A DNA stretch of 64,000 bases from Prolixibacteraceae bacterium (GTDB lineage: Bacteria > Bacteroidota > Bacteroidia > Bacteroidales > Prolixibacteraceae), in NCBI GenBank assembly GCA_030602265.1, contig JAUWAB010000014.1, positions 1 to 64,000 of the forward strand. Reading direction: 5' to 3'. Of this stretch, positions 18,101 to 27,036 are shown piece after piece (positions within the stretch are counted from its first letter, which is position 1; every line of letters starts with the position of its first letter). The notes under the pieces are model-generated. The model was not told the DNA's origin. It worked only from the letters and a program-made list of their open reading frames with translations, and ran no database searches. A program made the translations under genes and the position numbers.

Positions 18101-19247
18101 GTGTGAAGAAAGCTTTCAGTGGAAAAACGGAAGCATTATCCATGGACCAGTGGTCAGAATTACCGTCAGTGACACTGGCCCAGGTATTCCGGAAAGAGAG
18201 ATTCCTGAAATGTTCGAACGGTTCGTTCAGGGCAAAGGACATGAAATCATGGGTACTGGTATCGGCTTATCGGTTGTGAAAGAATATGTAAGGCTGCTTG
18301 GAGGATTTATCGGGGTAAATTCATTACCGGGAGAAGGCACTGCCTTTACCGTATGCTTTCCCTGGCAGGATAACCTGACTATGAATGACTCCGTCGATCA
18401 ACTTGCCGCCCGTTTCCCGCAGGATGAATCCGGGGATATTCCCTTTGCGAAAAGTGATGCAGACGAGGAGAATTATACCATTCTACTGGTAGAAGATGAC
18501 GCTGAAACCAGAAACTATATCGCCGGAATCCTCAGACGCCATTTCAGGGTAATCAGTGCAACTAATGGGAAACAAGGTTTTGAGAAAGCCCTGGTAACCA
18601 GCCCTGATATTATCGTTTCAGACGTGGTAATGCCCGGAACCAGTGGTTTCGAGATGTCCAGGCTTCTGAAAGAGAACGAACAGACCAGCCATATCCCGGT
18701 AATTATGATAACCGCACAGCATGATACCGGGGTTGAGATTGAAAGCCTTGCGTCGGGGGCTGACGCCATTATTTCAAAACCCTTTCCAGAAGAACTGCTG
18801 ATTGCCCATATCCGTAAACTGCTGCTTTCTTCCCGTCAAAAGAGAAAAATGGAGTCGGAAGAAAATGATTTAGTTAATACTGCCGAGGAAAGTGAATACA
18901 TTGACTCCCAATTAGTCGAAAAAGCCATCCGGATTATCGATCAGAATCTGCTGAAAAGTGATTTCAGAGTAGATAAACTTGCCAGTGATCTGAACATGAG
19001 CCGCACCTCCCTGTACCGGAAGCTGAAAACGTTGACCGGCCAGTCGGCTACTGAGTTTATAAGGTACGTCAGACTGAAAAAAGCACTCAGCCTCATGGAA
19101 ACCAGCGATCTCTCCATTGAAGAGGTCAGTATCGCGGTAGGGTTTAATTCGCATTCCTATTTCAGCCACTGTTTCAGGCAGCATTTCGGCAAGACTCCAT
19201 CGGAGTATCTTACAGACAAAAAACTTAATCTGCCACTAACTTATTGA
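15183..19247 (+). CDS. Hybrid two-component system regulator (HTCS) of PUL 1
   Basis: This 1354-residue inner-membrane sensor-regulator begins with a signal sequence (MRKIWVILLPLMVLTGITSG). About 14 beta-propeller repeats follow (motif W-x-G-T, as in IWFGTQHGLYSYD), then a Y_Y_Y domain (FRYRLLNYDENWVEAGS) and a transmembrane helix near residues 781-800. The kinase has THEFKTPL (phospho-acceptor H835) and the ATP motifs NAMKFTPENG, DTGPGIP and GTGIGLSVV. The receiver has D1147 in VSDVVMPGTSGFEM and K in SKPFPEEL. It ends with an AraC HTH (KALSLMETSDLSIEEVSIAV). All key residues are present. It is divergent from the PUL operon and probably activates it when its periplasmic propeller binds a breakdown product. 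Confidence 0.95.
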   Translation: MRKIWVILLPLMVLTGITSGRIVNTPAFRAVSPPEGFTYSAVITITEDPTGIIWFGTQHGLYSYDTESFRKYLHQPGNSNSPSGNHIRNLFCDSSGKMWISTNNGLCYYDFGQERFVRCNYTDDEGLQINRNILQVFEDKARRLWLIDNRGLARIDTLAKTFRYRDFSNAPTGVSYARIAADGSLWLGTNEGSVFQSNYPYETLTLFSHFRQAIVQSILPVRNSVWIGYDWGGADKAGYDGKLQVHYSESSETGNTISNDRVRDFYEDPAGRIWMATYKGLTIVQGNEILNFDRENYPGINHNSIYTFYEDFRGGLWLGTWSGGLYYMNMHDNNFIHIRDIFTPVLNTNVVSSFTDGPGDQVWVGTESGLMFSYHVGTQEYKKHNFSRSGDQVNNIKSLYSDSRGNIWMGTFSGGIWLKKPENAEFVRVPYLMGSRPSIYGFAEDQDKMWIATFGNGLHSYSPLTGETEHFTSRSGDPASLSNNSLRSVLVDRSGNLWVGTMYGLNLRKPGDNGFTRFLPDTVLNPYTINHHEVFCLHQDRSGNIWIGTGGGGLNRYDQSTGKFEHFDNNTGFSGREIYGILEDHNGNLWVSTEAGITFFDPKSKSARNFVREDGLQGNQFNPGSFFRSKHGLMFFGGSNGFTCFSPGNIKTNPVPPHALITSIQVNHEELVPGIHGSPLKQSIRLTDQIILKSRQNSLTLSFVAINYLQPNKNRFRYRLLNYDENWVEAGSERKATFTKIPPGKYVFEVMAANNDGVWNTEPKRLTVRIRYPVLLRWYSLGFYILLIMTAVYFVQKEIRVRQRLRLEVREERLRREHEEMLGKMKMRFLTNITHEFKTPLSLIISPANQLYNRYYNDTDSRFLLEILKRNTIRLQWLISQVIDLRKIDMNKLDIVIRVINVVKLCHKISEYFMADARDKNIRLEVVTDLTEIYLETDQDKLDIIITNMVSNAMKFTPENGAVSIAVGKQTDGCEESFQWKNGSIIHGPVVRITVSDTGPGIPEREIPEMFERFVQGKGHEIMGTGIGLSVVKEYVRLLGGFIGVNSLPGEGTAFTVCFPWQDNLTMNDSVDQLAARFPQDESGDIPFAKSDADEENYTILLVEDDAETRNYIAGILRRHFRVISATNGKQGFEKALVTSPDIIVSDVVMPGTSGFEMSRLLKENEQTSHIPVIMITAQHDTGVEIESLASGADAIISKPFPEELLIAHIRKLLLSSRQKRKMESEENDLVNTAEESEYIDSQLVEKAIRIIDQNLLKSDFRVDKLASDLNMSRTSLYRKLKTLTGQSATEFIRYVRLKKALSLMETSDLSIEEVSIAVGFNSHSYFSHCFRQHFGKTPSEYLTDKKLNLPLTY

Positions 19248-19278
19248 ATAATACATAAATTGAAAAACAACTAAAACG

Positions 19279-21693
19279 ATGAGAACCACAGCCATTCTTT
19301 TTATCCTGATGATCTGGGCGTCCATGGGTACCGGACAGGTCTCCTTCGGAGAGCCACAACTCTTTAACCAGGGCTGGAAATTTGCCAAAGGTGATTTTGA
19401 GAACGCCAGGGCTGCAGATTTTGATGACTCCCGTTGGAGAAGCCTCGATCTTCCCCACGACTGGAGTGTTGAAGGCCCGTATAGTCCGCATAACGCCAGT
19501 GCAACCGGCTACCTTCCCGGGGGAATTGCCTGGTACCGGAAAACATTCAGCACCGATGCAGGCCATGCAGGCAAACGGATTTACATCTATTTCGAAGGCA
19601 TTTACCGCGACGGAGAAGTATTCATCAACGGAAAATCACTGGGTATGCGGCCCAACGGATACATTTCATATATGTATGACCTGACCCCACACATTAAGCA
19701 GGGAGAAAGCAACACTTTGGCAGTCAGGGTAGACCACAGCAAATCTGCCGACTCAAGATGGTACACCGGATCAGGCATTTACCGGAACGTCTGGTTAATA
19801 TACGCCGGTCCGGTACACATTGCACAGTGGGGCGTTTTCTATACCACACCTGAAATTTCTGAAAAACAGTCGACCATACAGACAGAAACTACAGTGGTCA
19901 ACCATAGCGACAAACCGGTTAACCTCACCGTTAACCAGGAATTGTTGGACAAGAACCAAAAAGTTGTAGCGAAAGCATCTGCAAAGATGACCGTCGCGGC
20001 AGGGTCAACACAGCCTGTAACCCAGAATATGAAAGTGAACCAGCCAGCCCTTTGGTCGGTCGACACACCTGCGTTATACCAGCTGAAAACAACAGTATTG
20101 CAAGGGAAAGACATTATCGACAGGACCATAACAACGGCAGGAATAAGGCAGCTGGGCTTTGATCCGGACAAAGGCTTCTCCCTCAATGGAAAGTCTATGA
20201 AAGTGAAGGGCGTATGTATCCATCATGATGCAGGCAGCCTGGGATCTGCAGTCCCCCGCGAAGTTTGGCAGAGAAGACTGGAGACATTGAAATCATTAGG
20301 CTGCAACGCCATCAGGACAAGTCATAATCCTCAGGCCCCCGACCTTTACCAGTTAGCCGACGAATTAGGTTTTCTGGTGATCAATGAGGCTTTTGACGAA
20401 TGGGAATTTCCTAAGAAAAAGTGGCTGGAGGGTTGGAACCAGGGAAAACCGGGATTCCAGGGACATGCAGAATTTTTCGAAGAATGGGCCGAAACCGACC
20501 TGCGCGACATGATCCTCCGTGACCGCAACCACCCGTCGGTATTCATGTGGAGCATAGGGAACGAGGTCGATTACCCGAATGATCCGTATTCCCATCCGAT
20601 CCTTAACAAGGAAGGCATTCAGCAGCAACACACGGCAGGTTTTCTGCCCAATCAGCCACATGCCGACAGGCTCGGCGGAATTGCCAAACGCCTGGCGGCC
20701 ATCGTCAGGGAACACGACTCCAGCAGGCCGGTGACGGCAGGTTTAGCGGGCCCCATTATGTCTAACGAAACCGAATACCCCGGTGTACTGGATGTGGTTG
20801 GCTACAACTACACAGAAAGCCGTTATGCCATGGATCATGAAAAATATCCGGAGAGGGTACTTTACGGAAGCGAGAACGGCCATTCCATGGATGCCTGGAA
20901 AGCAGTCCGGGATAACGAATACATCTTCGGTCAATTTCTCTGGACGGGCATCGACTACCTGGGCGAATCGCACCGCTGGCCGTCGCGCGGTTTTACATCA
21001 GGATTAATTGACCTGGCCGGATACAAAAAACCAAGGGCGTATTTCAGGGAAAGCCTCTGGTCGGAAAAGCCGATGGCCTATCTTGGCACCTATCTGGCCA
21101 GACGAAATGAAAGGAGCCCTTCGGTAGACGCACTTCCCGTATGGAATTATAACAATGGCGATATGGTGAGGGTAGTATGCTACACCAATTGCGGATCGGC
21201 AAAACTTCTCCTGAATGGCAGCGAAGTTGGCGGGGAAAAACCCTATGACGACCATACCGGGATTATATTCTGGGACATTCCATTCTCCCCCGGAAAACTT
21301 GAGGTGATTTCATACAAGGCCGGACGGGAGGCCGCCAGATATTCCCTGGAAACCAGCCAGCGCCCGCAGGCCATATCGGCGAAAGCCTGGAAAGAGACCA
21401 TCAGCAAAGACCGGGGGGTGGCACAGATCGAAATTCAGATTGTCGACAAGGACGGCAAACCGGTAATTCTCTCCGACGAGGAAATTGTATGCACCACTGA
21501 GGGGCCGGTGAAACTGCTCCGGCTCGAGGCCAGCAATCCCCGCGACAAAGGAGATTACACCGGTAACCGGCTCAGGGTTTTTCAGGGGAAAATGATCGCT
21601 TATGTGGAAGCCACCGGCGAACCTGGAAAGGCAAGCATTAATTTTACCTCACAGTGGCTTGACGGGGCAAAAGTTGACATTATTTCTGAATAA
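19279..21693 (+). CDS. GH2 family beta-glycosidase (beta-galactosidase/beta-glucuronidase type)
   Basis: The 804-residue protein has a signal peptide (MRTTAILFILMIWASMGTGQ). The GH2 sugar-binding jelly roll includes RSLDLPHDWSVEGPY and WYTGSGIYRNVWL, followed by an Ig-like domain and a TIM barrel. FMWSIGNEVDYP carries the acid/base (E429) and LYGSENGHSMDAW the nucleophile (E532). A C-terminal DUF4982-like and Big-fold region begins near VWNYNNGDMVRVVCYTN. The specificity (galactose, glucuronate or other) cannot be read reliably. The gene starts 31 bp after the HTCS gene, so the two are probably co-transcribed. In the pathway it would act on saturated oligosaccharides after the lyases and GH88. 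Confidence 0.9.
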   Translation: MRTTAILFILMIWASMGTGQVSFGEPQLFNQGWKFAKGDFENARAADFDDSRWRSLDLPHDWSVEGPYSPHNASATGYLPGGIAWYRKTFSTDAGHAGKRIYIYFEGIYRDGEVFINGKSLGMRPNGYISYMYDLTPHIKQGESNTLAVRVDHSKSADSRWYTGSGIYRNVWLIYAGPVHIAQWGVFYTTPEISEKQSTIQTETTVVNHSDKPVNLTVNQELLDKNQKVVAKASAKMTVAAGSTQPVTQNMKVNQPALWSVDTPALYQLKTTVLQGKDIIDRTITTAGIRQLGFDPDKGFSLNGKSMKVKGVCIHHDAGSLGSAVPREVWQRRLETLKSLGCNAIRTSHNPQAPDLYQLADELGFLVINEAFDEWEFPKKKWLEGWNQGKPGFQGHAEFFEEWAETDLRDMILRDRNHPSVFMWSIGNEVDYPNDPYSHPILNKEGIQQQHTAGFLPNQPHADRLGGIAKRLAAIVREHDSSRPVTAGLAGPIMSNETEYPGVLDVVGYNYTESRYAMDHEKYPERVLYGSENGHSMDAWKAVRDNEYIFGQFLWTGIDYLGESHRWPSRGFTSGLIDLAGYKKPRAYFRESLWSEKPMAYLGTYLARRNERSPSVDALPVWNYNNGDMVRVVCYTNCGSAKLLLNGSEVGGEKPYDDHTGIIFWDIPFSPGKLEVISYKAGREAARYSLETSQRPQAISAKAWKETISKDRGVAQIEIQIVDKDGKPVILSDEEIVCTTEGPVKLLRLEASNPRDKGDYTGNRLRVFQGKMIAYVEATGEPGKASINFTSQWLDGAKVDIISE

Positions 21694-21796
21694 GGGAACG
21701 GGCGGAAAACTCAATTATATTCAGTGCCTTATCACACTCTTCCTGCGTAATAATAAGCGGAGGCAAAGCGATCATGGTATGGTAATCCCATGATAA
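21680..21796 (-). pseudogene. Relic: C-terminal tail of a class-III aminotransferase
   Basis: Read on the minus strand, this stretch gives about 37 codons, including WDYHTMIALPPLIIT and QEECDKALNIIEF, ending in TAA at 21682-21680. This resembles the C-terminus of class-III PLP aminotransferases (acetylornithine/GABA type), where a hydrophobic PPLxIT is followed by EEECDxAL. In-frame stops occur upstream and the rest of the enzyme is absent. The relic overlaps the last 14 bp of the GH2 gene antisense and abuts the CotH gene end, so it marks an old rearrangement. It is too short to encode a working enzyme. Confidence 0.55.
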
Positions 21797-21825
21797 AAGA
21801 CATATTAATCAAGACATTAAACTTA

Positions 21826-24800
21826 TTAATATCGTACTAATTTTTGCCGGTATAGTGTATTCCCCGTCCTCACCATTATGAGGTAAGTGCCTGGCTTTAA
21901 ACCATTTCCATCAATCCGGAATGAATGTTCGCCGGGAAGGCTGTAACCGTTAAAAATTTCCAACAGTTTTTTCCCTGTAAGGTCAAAGAGGCTGATATTC
22001 ATATCCCCGGGTTGATCTGTTACAAGACCGACCATAAAATACTCCCTGAAAGGATTGGGGTACAACCTTATACTGCCCTCATCCGATAATGAAGGCATGG
22101 CGGACGTAACCCAGGTATTGAAGTAAACCGTTTCAGACCATTCTCCCGTGTAAAGCGGATTGATTCCTCTTACCCTAAGGTAGTAGTCCTTACCAGGCTC
22201 CAGAATATTGAGCAGGTATTCCATGGCTAAGATACCTCCCGTGACGACCATAGGATTTCCGAAAGAGGGATCTCCGGCTAACTGAAGTTCATACATTCCT
22301 GCACCTGCTGCCTGGTTCCATCGCACATTCAGCTCCCCTTCAACCCGGGCGCCTGCCACGGGCTGTACGATAACCGGTCTGGCGGGTTGGGCTGCAAGGA
22401 GGATATTGTCGAGCCTGAGCTGGGCCCTTGCCCCGCTTATACCCTCCAGGTAATGGTAACGCCAGAGAAGCTGCACATACTCTTTGCCATACAGATCGGC
22501 CGGCAGCACAAGAGGCCCCACCGGTGCCTGGTGTCCGTCGTTAGCGGCCAGATATTCTGTTCCGGGAATGGTCTTGAACTCTCCTGTGTAACCAATCCTG
22601 TACTGCAGTGTCAGACCGTACTTCCTTGAATTCTGAAGAAGCGTTCCAGCCAGCCATTGGGCCTTAAACTCTCCGATACCAACCGTGTTAATCGCCAGTA
22701 CAGCACCGCCCAGATCTCGTGCCCTTCCGGTATTGATAAATGAGATGCCATCATTCCCGAGACCGTTTAACCGGGTTCTTGAGCTGTTTCTGTATGGAAA
22801 TCCGATATTTCCGGCATCATCCGGACCATAATCCTCTGCAGGAATGAAATAGGCAAAATCAAGCGGGTCATTCAGTCCGGGGTCATCCCGGCCACTCTGC
22901 AGGAAAAGCATATGGGGCGGGAAAGTCATTTCCGGATTGGAAGCATCCCAGGAAGTAAATGAAAAATCGGTCTCAGCCAGTTTTACCGCTTCCGGATTCA
23001 CCATAACCCTGAAGCTGACACCGACCGGTTTATCGTTCGCATCGTTTGCCGTAATCCGGACAACCGTTTCACCCCGTTTTATGACATTCAGCGTTAATAC
23101 ACCCCCGGAAATTTCCGCCCCGGCGACCCCGGGATGACGGTTCAGCAAGGTGTAGGCAATCTCATCCCCGTCCTGATCAAGAAATACTTCATTCAGTGGT
23201 ATGGTAAGGGAACTACTGCCTTCCACCGTATGGATATCCGAAGGATAGGCGATTACGACCGGAGGTACATTCACATCCTTGTCGGGAACCCCTTCAAGGG
23301 TGACATTATCGAAACGGTTATTGCCGGCAACCCCGCCACTACCCTGCTCAAATCGTATCCTGATTTTAAAATCCGGATTATCATCAGCTGACGGTATATT
23401 TTCAAAATCAACGGCAATTACTTCCGGAACATCGTCTTTGATCGTAATCCTCTTTATTTCTGTAAAATCAGTCCCGTTCAGCGAATATTCAACAATCTGA
23501 ATACCGGCGCCCTGCCCCGAACGCCTGGTTTCATACCTGAATTTGATTTTGGAAAAGCCGGTGGTAGGCATATCAAAAATCAGCATAGCCCCTATAGGAT
23601 TATTCAGTCGCAGATGCGTTGCAGCCGGGTCACCGAACCGCGCATTAGCTGCATTGAAACTCTGTCCGGTGTCATAAGTCACCGCCGCTGTTCCTCCGGA
23701 AGGCAGAACAACCCGGGAACCTGCACTCAGGAGGGTATAGGTCACATCAAGAAGCTTTTCCGGGAGGTTATAGTTCCAGTAATGGACAACAGCGTCTATT
23801 CTTCCGGTCTCCCTGAATACGGCAACAAAACGCCGGTTGCCTCCGGGGCGTAGTTCAAGAATCCGCTGATCGTGGGAACCCGAATCAGAATCCCATCGGA
23901 CAAATTCAAAGCCTGGAGCAGCCACAGCCTCCAGCCTCAGGGGTAATCCGATAAAGTAGGTCCCCTGCCAGGGATAAGGATTGGTATCGACTCCGGCGGT
24001 CGTTTCCTCCAGCGGAATGGTATTAACGATCACATGGCCCTGGCCAGGCCCGGATACATCTACAGTCAGGGCATAGTCAGCACCAAGACCGAAGAACTGT
24101 CTCATGTGAAGCCGTGCGTAATAAGGCCTCTGATTGGCAAAAAGCAACATGTTAGCCACATGATTGGTCCAGGCCATAAGACTCCCGGGGGATTTCCACC
24201 GTTGGATATGACGGCCGATTTCCGGTTCAATAACCGCCTTCATGCGATTAATAATACCTCTGACCACATCCGGTCTCAGGGCAGTATTCAGCTGATCGCA
24301 GAAACGGATGATAAAGGCTTCCCTGAACGACTCATTCTCGAGCAACCTCCTGAAAAGATAGGTCGACCAGTCGGGATTAGGCCAGGAAGGACCGTTGGTC
24401 GCCGTGGAGAAAGTCATCATATTCCTGGTGTATTCTCCTGAATTGTATAATCCAAAGCCGAAATCAGTATCGTACATCATCCACCGCCACCTGCCGTCCT
24501 TTCCGGGACCAGCAGCAGGAAGGTATTCGGAGGTTTTAAGCCTCCAGTACTTGATGTTGTTGCCGGGCCAGTCGGCGTTAACCATGAAGATTTGTGACAG
24601 CATATAGTCAATATAACTGCTGACATCCATCCGGGTCTGTACATATTGATAAACCTGGGGCGATCTAATATCATTACGTCTGATATAATCCATCATTTCA
24701 GCATAGTGATCACTGTCACCCTCATCAGCATTCATGTTGTTCTCAAGGATATCAACCTGTTCAGGATCAACATCAAATCTCCTGGCGAGATAATACTTGT

Positions 24801-26778
24801 CAAATCTTTCCCGGATATTGTGAATTCCCCAGTACTCGCCATTTAGAAACATAACTGTCGGCTGATAAGCCTGGGTTTCAAAATTCATGTGCTTCACCAT
24901 TTCCTGCATAAATGCATCCCGGAACATGGTGTAATAGTTATCATTCCCTGAATTTCTCAGAACGATCCGCTTGTATGCGTCATAAGGCAGATCACTGAAA
25001 AAGGGATAATTCAGATAGGACTGGCCATAGTTATTTCTCGCATAGATTCTCATGCTCTTCTGTGGGTTAGCCCTCGACCATCCTCCATGCAATCTGAAGC
25101 CCACATTCTGTCCTAATACCCTTGTTCCGTTGGATTCGAAATACTCGAAACCGGCCGGGTATTCCCATTCATCCCCATCCCGGTGATAATTGGCAGGCCT
25201 GCCTCCGTCGGCATTCTGAGTGGGATTGGCTGTTCTCCAGTTTTCAAAATCAGCCCCTGCAACATAGGTTCCTTTGTTAAAATCAAACAGCTCATCTTCC
25301 TGGGCACTCAGCGAGATGACCGGTAATTGATAGGGATTCCGGCCTCCGCTCCGTACAAAATAAGTTTGGGAGACCACCTCGCTTGCAAGGGCACCATCTT
25401 TCACCGCCCGGGCCTTTACCACCACCGCCTTTTCGACAGGGCCGTAAGGGAAATAGTTGGGATTGCTGTCGTATGTGGAGGAAACCCAGGATACCTGGTT
25501 GGTTTCTCCGGATCTGTCGCGTATAAGAATGGGTGAAGAATAGATGTTGCTTTTAAAACTCCTGCTCATCATGGGCCCAGCTACCGATCCAGGATTCTGC
25601 CGGTATTGGTTCAGATACTGGTATGACCTGCCACTGAGATTTGACGGAACCGGATGTGAACCATCCAGGGTATAGACTATGGTAACACCTTCGCTGGAAG
25701 AACTGAGGGACAGCTGAAAAGTCGCATCATAAAATCCTCCGGAATGCGAAAACACCGGGGGCGGCAGAACTTCACTGTAGCCGGTTGTAGTGTTTGACCG
25801 CCCCGGGGTAGGTTCAGAAAAAAATCGCCATACCGGGTTTCCGTCGGGAGACCTGCCCAAGGATATGTCTGTGGGAATACTTTGAGGTGCGACTTCGTCA
25901 ATCTTCTCACCCTGGGGGGAGGTTAGTACGAGCTCTTCCCCTTCTGATCTAATACTGAAATTGGTATGTAAATCCCCCTCGTTCCAGAAAAGGTACATCC
26001 CCGAAACCGGCCGGTCCATGGTTCCGTCAGGAAGCTGCCAGCCCACTGCCAGGTTATCACCGCCCGTCCCTTCCTTCATCAGGGCCATAATGTAATAATA
26101 CCTATCTTTCTCAAGATAGATTACCGCAGACTGCTGTGACGGATATTTCCCCCATTCCCTGGAATTTGTCCAGCCTGGCACCGAAGCAATCTGACGCACA
26201 TTGGAAGGGTTTTCGTTTGTACTTAACCATAATTGCCCGTTGTCGTCGCTTGATATCCAGAATATATAATTTCCCGTGGCAGGAGGCCTGATCAACCCGT
26301 GCATCCGCTGGCCATAATTATCAGCAGCATTCACCGGAGCTTCAAACCTTGTCCTGACCAGACTCCGGGATCCGGGTTTACCCGGATAACTTGAATGTTG
26401 GGTGAGATTACTGATACTGGTGCCTGCTATCCCCGGATAAACCTCTCTCATGATCCCGTTTACACGTTCCCCCTGAGCAGGTTTCCGGTCTTTTCCCGAA
26501 GCCCAGACCAACAGAAATTTACCCGGATCAACAGTTGTTTTCGGAAAAACCCACTTGAACGGATTAGAGCGATTGTCGGTTAATCCCCAGCCCTCCAGTT
26601 GCACAGGAGTAGTTCCGTTGTTGTATAGTTCAATCCAGTCTGAAAAATCACCATCATCATCTGCCACGGATCCGGCATTTGATGACATTACTTCATTGAT
26701 CAGGATCGTTTGTGCTGAAAGGTACCCGGTATTAAAAAACAACAGGACAGCCGATATCAGACAGTATAGCTTTATCAT
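21826..26778 (-). CDS. Giant secreted CotH-kinase family protein with T9SS tail
   Basis: The 1650-residue protein has a signal peptide (IKLYCLISAVLLFFNTGYLSAQ). In order it shows a lamin-tail domain (ILINEVMSSNAGSVADDDGD), a PA14-like domain (GNYIFWISSDDNGQLWLSTN), a chitobiase-like segment (VTIVYTLDGSHPVPSNLSG), and a CotH kinase region (about residues 560-900: RIVLRNSGNDNYYTMFRDAF, LNGEYWGIHNIRERFDKYYL, WRWMMYDTDFGFGLY). Ig and fibronectin-like domains follow, and a type IX secretion signal closes the protein (RLYPNPFREYFMVG ... LVRY). CotH kinases phosphorylate spore-coat proteins in Bacillus; the role in Bacteroidota is unknown. The substrate may be a surface protein. It is a single-gene unit with its own promoter candidate. 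Confidence 0.9.
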   Translation of the reverse strand: MIKLYCLISAVLLFFNTGYLSAQTILINEVMSSNAGSVADDDGDFSDWIELYNNGTTPVQLEGWGLTDNRSNPFKWVFPKTTVDPGKFLLVWASGKDRKPAQGERVNGIMREVYPGIAGTSISNLTQHSSYPGKPGSRSLVRTRFEAPVNAADNYGQRMHGLIRPPATGNYIFWISSDDNGQLWLSTNENPSNVRQIASVPGWTNSREWGKYPSQQSAVIYLEKDRYYYIMALMKEGTGGDNLAVGWQLPDGTMDRPVSGMYLFWNEGDLHTNFSIRSEGEELVLTSPQGEKIDEVAPQSIPTDISLGRSPDGNPVWRFFSEPTPGRSNTTTGYSEVLPPPVFSHSGGFYDATFQLSLSSSSEGVTIVYTLDGSHPVPSNLSGRSYQYLNQYRQNPGSVAGPMMSRSFKSNIYSSPILIRDRSGETNQVSWVSSTYDSNPNYFPYGPVEKAVVVKARAVKDGALASEVVSQTYFVRSGGRNPYQLPVISLSAQEDELFDFNKGTYVAGADFENWRTANPTQNADGGRPANYHRDGDEWEYPAGFEYFESNGTRVLGQNVGFRLHGGWSRANPQKSMRIYARNNYGQSYLNYPFFSDLPYDAYKRIVLRNSGNDNYYTMFRDAFMQEMVKHMNFETQAYQPTVMFLNGEYWGIHNIRERFDKYYLARRFDVDPEQVDILENNMNADEGDSDHYAEMMDYIRRNDIRSPQVYQYVQTRMDVSSYIDYMLSQIFMVNADWPGNNIKYWRLKTSEYLPAAGPGKDGRWRWMMYDTDFGFGLYNSGEYTRNMMTFSTATNGPSWPNPDWSTYLFRRLLENESFREAFIIRFCDQLNTALRPDVVRGIINRMKAVIEPEIGRHIQRWKSPGSLMAWTNHVANMLLFANQRPYYARLHMRQFFGLGADYALTVDVSGPGQGHVIVNTIPLEETTAGVDTNPYPWQGTYFIGLPLRLEAVAAPGFEFVRWDSDSGSHDQRILELRPGGNRRFVAVFRETGRIDAVVHYWNYNLPEKLLDVTYTLLSAGSRVVLPSGGTAAVTYDTGQSFNAANARFGDPAATHLRLNNPIGAMLIFDMPTTGFSKIKFRYETRRSGQGAGIQIVEYSLNGTDFTEIKRITIKDDVPEVIAVDFENIPSADDNPDFKIRIRFEQGSGGVAGNNRFDNVTLEGVPDKDVNVPPVVIAYPSDIHTVEGSSSLTIPLNEVFLDQDGDEIAYTLLNRHPGVAGAEISGGVLTLNVIKRGETVVRITANDANDKPVGVSFRVMVNPEAVKLAETDFSFTSWDASNPEMTFPPHMLFLQSGRDDPGLNDPLDFAYFIPAEDYGPDDAGNIGFPYRNSSRTRLNGLGNDGISFINTGRARDLGGAVLAINTVGIGEFKAQWLAGTLLQNSRKYGLTLQYRIGYTGEFKTIPGTEYLAANDGHQAPVGPLVLPADLYGKEYVQLLWRYHYLEGISGARAQLRLDNILLAAQPARPVIVQPVAGARVEGELNVRWNQAAGAGMYELQLAGDPSFGNPMVVTGGILAMEYLLNILEPGKDYYLRVRGINPLYTGEWSETVYFNTWVTSAMPSLSDEGSIRLYPNPFREYFMVGLVTDQPGDMNISLFDLTGKKLLEIFNGYSLPGEHSFRIDGNGLKPGTYLIMVRTGNTLYRQKLVRY

Positions 26779-26826
26779 TTCAATCGGTTTGAAACAACGA
26801 AATAAACGAATTTACACCAATTAAAC

Positions 26827-26834
26827 CAAATTTA
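26827..26834 (-). promoter_or_regulatory. Candidate promoter of the CotH gene, -7 box TAAATTTG
   Basis: The minus strand reads TAAATTTG, a match to TAnnTTTG, 48 bp before the ATG at 26778. No TTTG is seen about 20 bp upstream. The surrounding sequence is AT-rich, so a chance match is possible. Confidence 0.35.
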
Positions 26835-27000
26835 TTGTACCAATAACCATAAGCAGAAAAAAAACGCCCGTTCCGGAGTAAAATAACCGGACCGCTGTCA
26901 AATAACAAGGACAATTATTTCAGCATTCATGTTATTTCTTTAAACTGGAAGGAAACAGATTTAATCTCATTGATAAGCTATAAATTCCGTTTAAAATTCA

Positions 27001-27008
27001 TAACTTTA
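27001..27008 (+). promoter_or_regulatory. Candidate promoter of the PA2928-like gene, TAACTTTA
   Basis: TAACTTTA differs from TAnnTTTG only in the last base and stands 28 bp before the ATG at 27037. There is no clear -33 element. Confidence 0.3.
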
Positions 27009-27036
27009 ATATACATTTTCTATTACCCGAACCATT

